This document shows positions 14,248 through 15,943 of a stretch of DNA of 15,943 nucleotides, piece by piece. The number at the start of each line of letters is the position of its first letter. The first letter of the stretch is position 1. The position numbers and the translations under genes were made by a program. Under the pieces are notes generated by a model. That model had not been told where the DNA came from and did not search any database. It saw only the letters and a program-made list of their open reading frames with translations. The DNA lies in NCBI GenBank assembly GCA_044425815.1, contig JAWXVA010000058.1, positions 1-15,943 of the forward strand, in the 5' to 3' direction. This DNA is from CAUPWF01 sp044425815 (GTDB lineage Bacteria > Bacillota > Clostridia > Lachnospirales > Lachnospiraceae).

Positions 14248-15609
14248 ATGCTAAATAATGACAATATTTTAGAAACGATAAAAATGATTGAAGAAGAACA
14301 TTTAGATATAAGAACAATCACAATGGGGATTTCTTTGATTAGTTGTGCAGATGAAGATATCGAGAAATGTGCACAAAAAATATATGATAAAATCACAAAG
14401 TATGCCAAGGACTTGGTAAAGACAGGGGAAGATATTGAACGAGAATATGGAATTCCTATTATCAACAAAAGAATTGCAGTAACACCAATCGCTGTTGTTG
14501 CATCAGCTTGTAAAGCGGATAGTTACGTGCCACTTGCTTTGGCGTTGGATCGTGCTGCAAAAGCGGTAGGTGTAAATATTATAGGCGGTTTTTCGGCGCT
14601 TGTTCATAAAGGGTTTACTGATTCAGATCGAATATTAATCGATTCAATTCCAGAAGCGTTAGCGGTTACAGAACATGTTTGTTCCTCTGTGAATGTAGCG
14701 ACTACAAAAGCTGGGATTAATATGGATGCGGTAGCACTCATGGGGAAAATTGTAAAACAATGTGCGGAGCGAACTAAGGATAATGGCTCATTTGGGTGTG
14801 CGAAACTTGTTGTATTTGCAAATGCACCAGAAGACAATCCATTTATGGCGGGAGCCTTTCATGGCGTCGGAGAACCAGAATGTGTTATTAATGTAGGGGT
14901 TTCAGGTCCAGGGGTTGTTCAGGCAGCAATTAGACGTGTAGGAAAAGAAGCAGATATTACAGAAGTGGCAGATACAATTAAGAAGACAGCATTTAAGATT
15001 ACCAGAATGGGAAGTTTAGTGGGTAAGGAAGCATCTAGAAGGCTAGGAGTCCCATTTGGAATTATTGATTTATCTCTAGCACCAACACCAGCAGTAGGTG
15101 ATTCCGTTGCTCGTATTCTAGAAGAAATAGGAATAGAAGCATGTGGAACGCATGGAACAATTGCAACGCTTGCTATGTTAAATGATGCAGTGAAAAAAGG
15201 TGGAACGATGGCTTCTTCACATGTAGGTGGATTGTCGGGTGCATTTATTCCAGTATCAGAAGATGAAGGCATGATTGAACGTGCCATATCAGGAGCATTG
15301 TCATATGAGAAACTAGAAGCGATGACAGCGGTGTGTTCGGTAGGAATTGATATGGTAGCGATACCGGGAGATACACCAGCAGATACCATTTCAGCGATGA
15401 TAGCGGATGAAATTGCGATAGGTGTAGTAAATACGAAGACGACTGCAGTACGCGTGATTCCCGCTTATGGAAAAAAAGTAGGTGATATGGTGGAATATGG
15501 TGGACTTTTTGGCTCGGCTCCAATTATGCCAATCAATACACATTCTGCCACTACATTTATTAATCGTGGGGGCCGAATTCCAGCGCCACTTCAGAGCTTA
15601 AAGAATTAG
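14248..15609 (+). CDS. PFL family protein, UPF0210 (DUF711)
   Basis: The 453 residues match the usual length of about 450. Recognisable stretches are TITMGISLISC near the N-terminus, KRIAVTPIAVVASAC (about 72-87), the glycine-rich IIGGFSALVHKGFT, AFHGVGEPECVINVGVSGPG, and APTPAVGDSVARILEEIG near residue 287. The C-terminus GGLFGSAPIMP and FINRGGRIPAP is also typical. The fold is related to pyruvate formate-lyase-like barrels, hence the name, but there is no glycyl-radical motif that I can see, and the biochemical function is not established. ATG 14248 has AAGGAG (14236-14241) 6 nt upstream. Co-transcription with the ACT gene is likely since no terminator lies between. I see no clear terminator after it. 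Confidence 0.93.
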   Translation: MLNNDNILETIKMIEEEHLDIRTITMGISLISCADEDIEKCAQKIYDKITKYAKDLVKTGEDIEREYGIPIINKRIAVTPIAVVASACKADSYVPLALALDRAAKAVGVNIIGGFSALVHKGFTDSDRILIDSIPEALAVTEHVCSSVNVATTKAGINMDAVALMGKIVKQCAERTKDNGSFGCAKLVVFANAPEDNPFMAGAFHGVGEPECVINVGVSGPGVVQAAIRRVGKEADITEVADTIKKTAFKITRMGSLVGKEASRRLGVPFGIIDLSLAPTPAVGDSVARILEEIGIEACGTHGTIATLAMLNDAVKKGGTMASSHVGGLSGAFIPVSEDEGMIERAISGALSYEKLEAMTAVCSVGIDMVAIPGDTPADTISAMIADEIAIGVVNTKTTAVRVIPAYGKKVGDMVEYGGLFGSAPIMPINTHSATTFINRGGRIPAPLQSLKN

Positions 15610-15667
15610 ATTTGATACACGTTCATCCTAGGAAAACGAAAGAAAAGTCAAATTAAAGGAAAACAGC

Positions 15668-15903
15668 ATGAAAGTTTCAAACGATCTGACAAAGGGAAAT
15701 GTAACGAAAACATCTTAATCGGACAATGTTTCGGATCAAAGGATGTAGAATCTGCAAAAAAATCTACGTGCACACTCTTTATATTTAGTATTGTCGTAGG
15801 AATGGTTGTGACAGTAATATTATATTTGGCATGTATGATAGCACCATTATCATCCGTACCAGTAGGGTATGTCTTCTACAAAAGTGGTAGGTGGAAGAAG
15901 TAG
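15668..15903 (+). pseudogene. Remnant of a MATE-family efflux transporter gene (internally deleted)
   Basis: ATG 15668, with AAAGGA 7 nt upstream, opens a MATE-like N-terminus (MKVSNDLTKGNVTKT) that hits a TAA at 15716. From 15718, in another frame, the sequence reads IGQCFGSKDVESAKK followed by a hydrophobic helix. This resembles the segment at the end of the second and start of the third helix in clostridial MATE proteins (compare GxxxGAKD). It then jumps to a C-terminus-like YVFYKSGRWKK and stops at TAG 15901. An intact MATE protein has about 450 residues and twelve helices, so most of the gene is gone through at least two deletions. Both ends survive, which points to internal decay rather than truncation by insertion. 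Identification rests on remembered family features; no alignment was run. Confidence 0.65.
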
Positions 15904-15943
15904 ATGCTGCATAATATCTAGGATGAAAGCGCATAAGTATTTA
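15904..15943. other. Unassigned end of window
   Basis: Forty bases after the MATE remnant show no recognisable gene, hairpin or promoter. The window ends here. Confidence 0.4.

Noticed and set aside
14919..15389. 156-codon open frame on the - strand inside the UPF0210 gene
   Set aside because: It is antisense to a fully conserved gene with no start signals; a compositional shadow.
1..15943. CRISPR array, tRNA, rRNA, intact insertion sequence or prophage genes
   Set aside because: No regularly spaced repeats, no cloverleaf with a TTCGA-type arm, no transposase or phage motifs were found on reading both strands.

Overview
The window reads as a low-GC Firmicutes chromosome, most likely class Clostridia and probably Lachnospiraceae. 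The evidence is AT-rich intergenic DNA, strong AGGAGG-type ribosome binding sites, a pyruvate phosphate dikinase very close to the one I remember from Clostridium symbiosum, a YesM-type sensor kinase, and an mglBAC sugar importer. No species can be named from the sequence. All recognised genes lie on the + strand.

Region 1 (1-6687) is a sugar sensing and uptake locus. It starts inside a membrane sensor histidine kinase with an extracellular Cache-like part. The kinase overlaps a sugar-binding protein that carries an N-terminal membrane anchor instead of a lipobox. After an internal promoter come mglB (lipoprotein galactose/glucose binding protein), mglA (double ATPase) and mglC (permease). 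The natural reading is that the kinase and anchored binding protein sense external sugar and control the importer. No response regulator is visible, so it probably lies upstream of the window. A GC-rich hairpin between mglB and mglA probably keeps mglB mRNA in excess.

Region 2 (6688-7701) holds two small membrane proteins of unknown role. One has a single membrane segment and two Listeria-Bacteroides (InlB B-type) repeats. The other has two membrane segments.

Region 3 (7702-10634) is ppdK with a clear promoter, a structured leader and a textbook terminator.

Region 4 (10635-13733) holds two paralogous membrane phosphatases of the SpoIIE/RsbU PP2C class. They sit behind a near-consensus promoter and are bracketed by two copies of a 53-nt terminator-containing repeat. 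Codon use looks different from the neighbours, so the pair may have been inserted or rearranged here.

Region 5 (13734-15943) has the widely conserved pair of a small ACT-domain protein (UPF0237) and a PFL/UPF0210 protein, then the remnant of a MATE-family transporter gene that kept its start and end but lost most of its middle.

No tRNA, rRNA, CRISPR array, intact insertion sequence or phage gene was seen. The most useful points for follow-up are the anchored binding protein with its kinase, the repeat-bracketed phosphatase pair, the InlB-repeat membrane protein and the MATE remnant.
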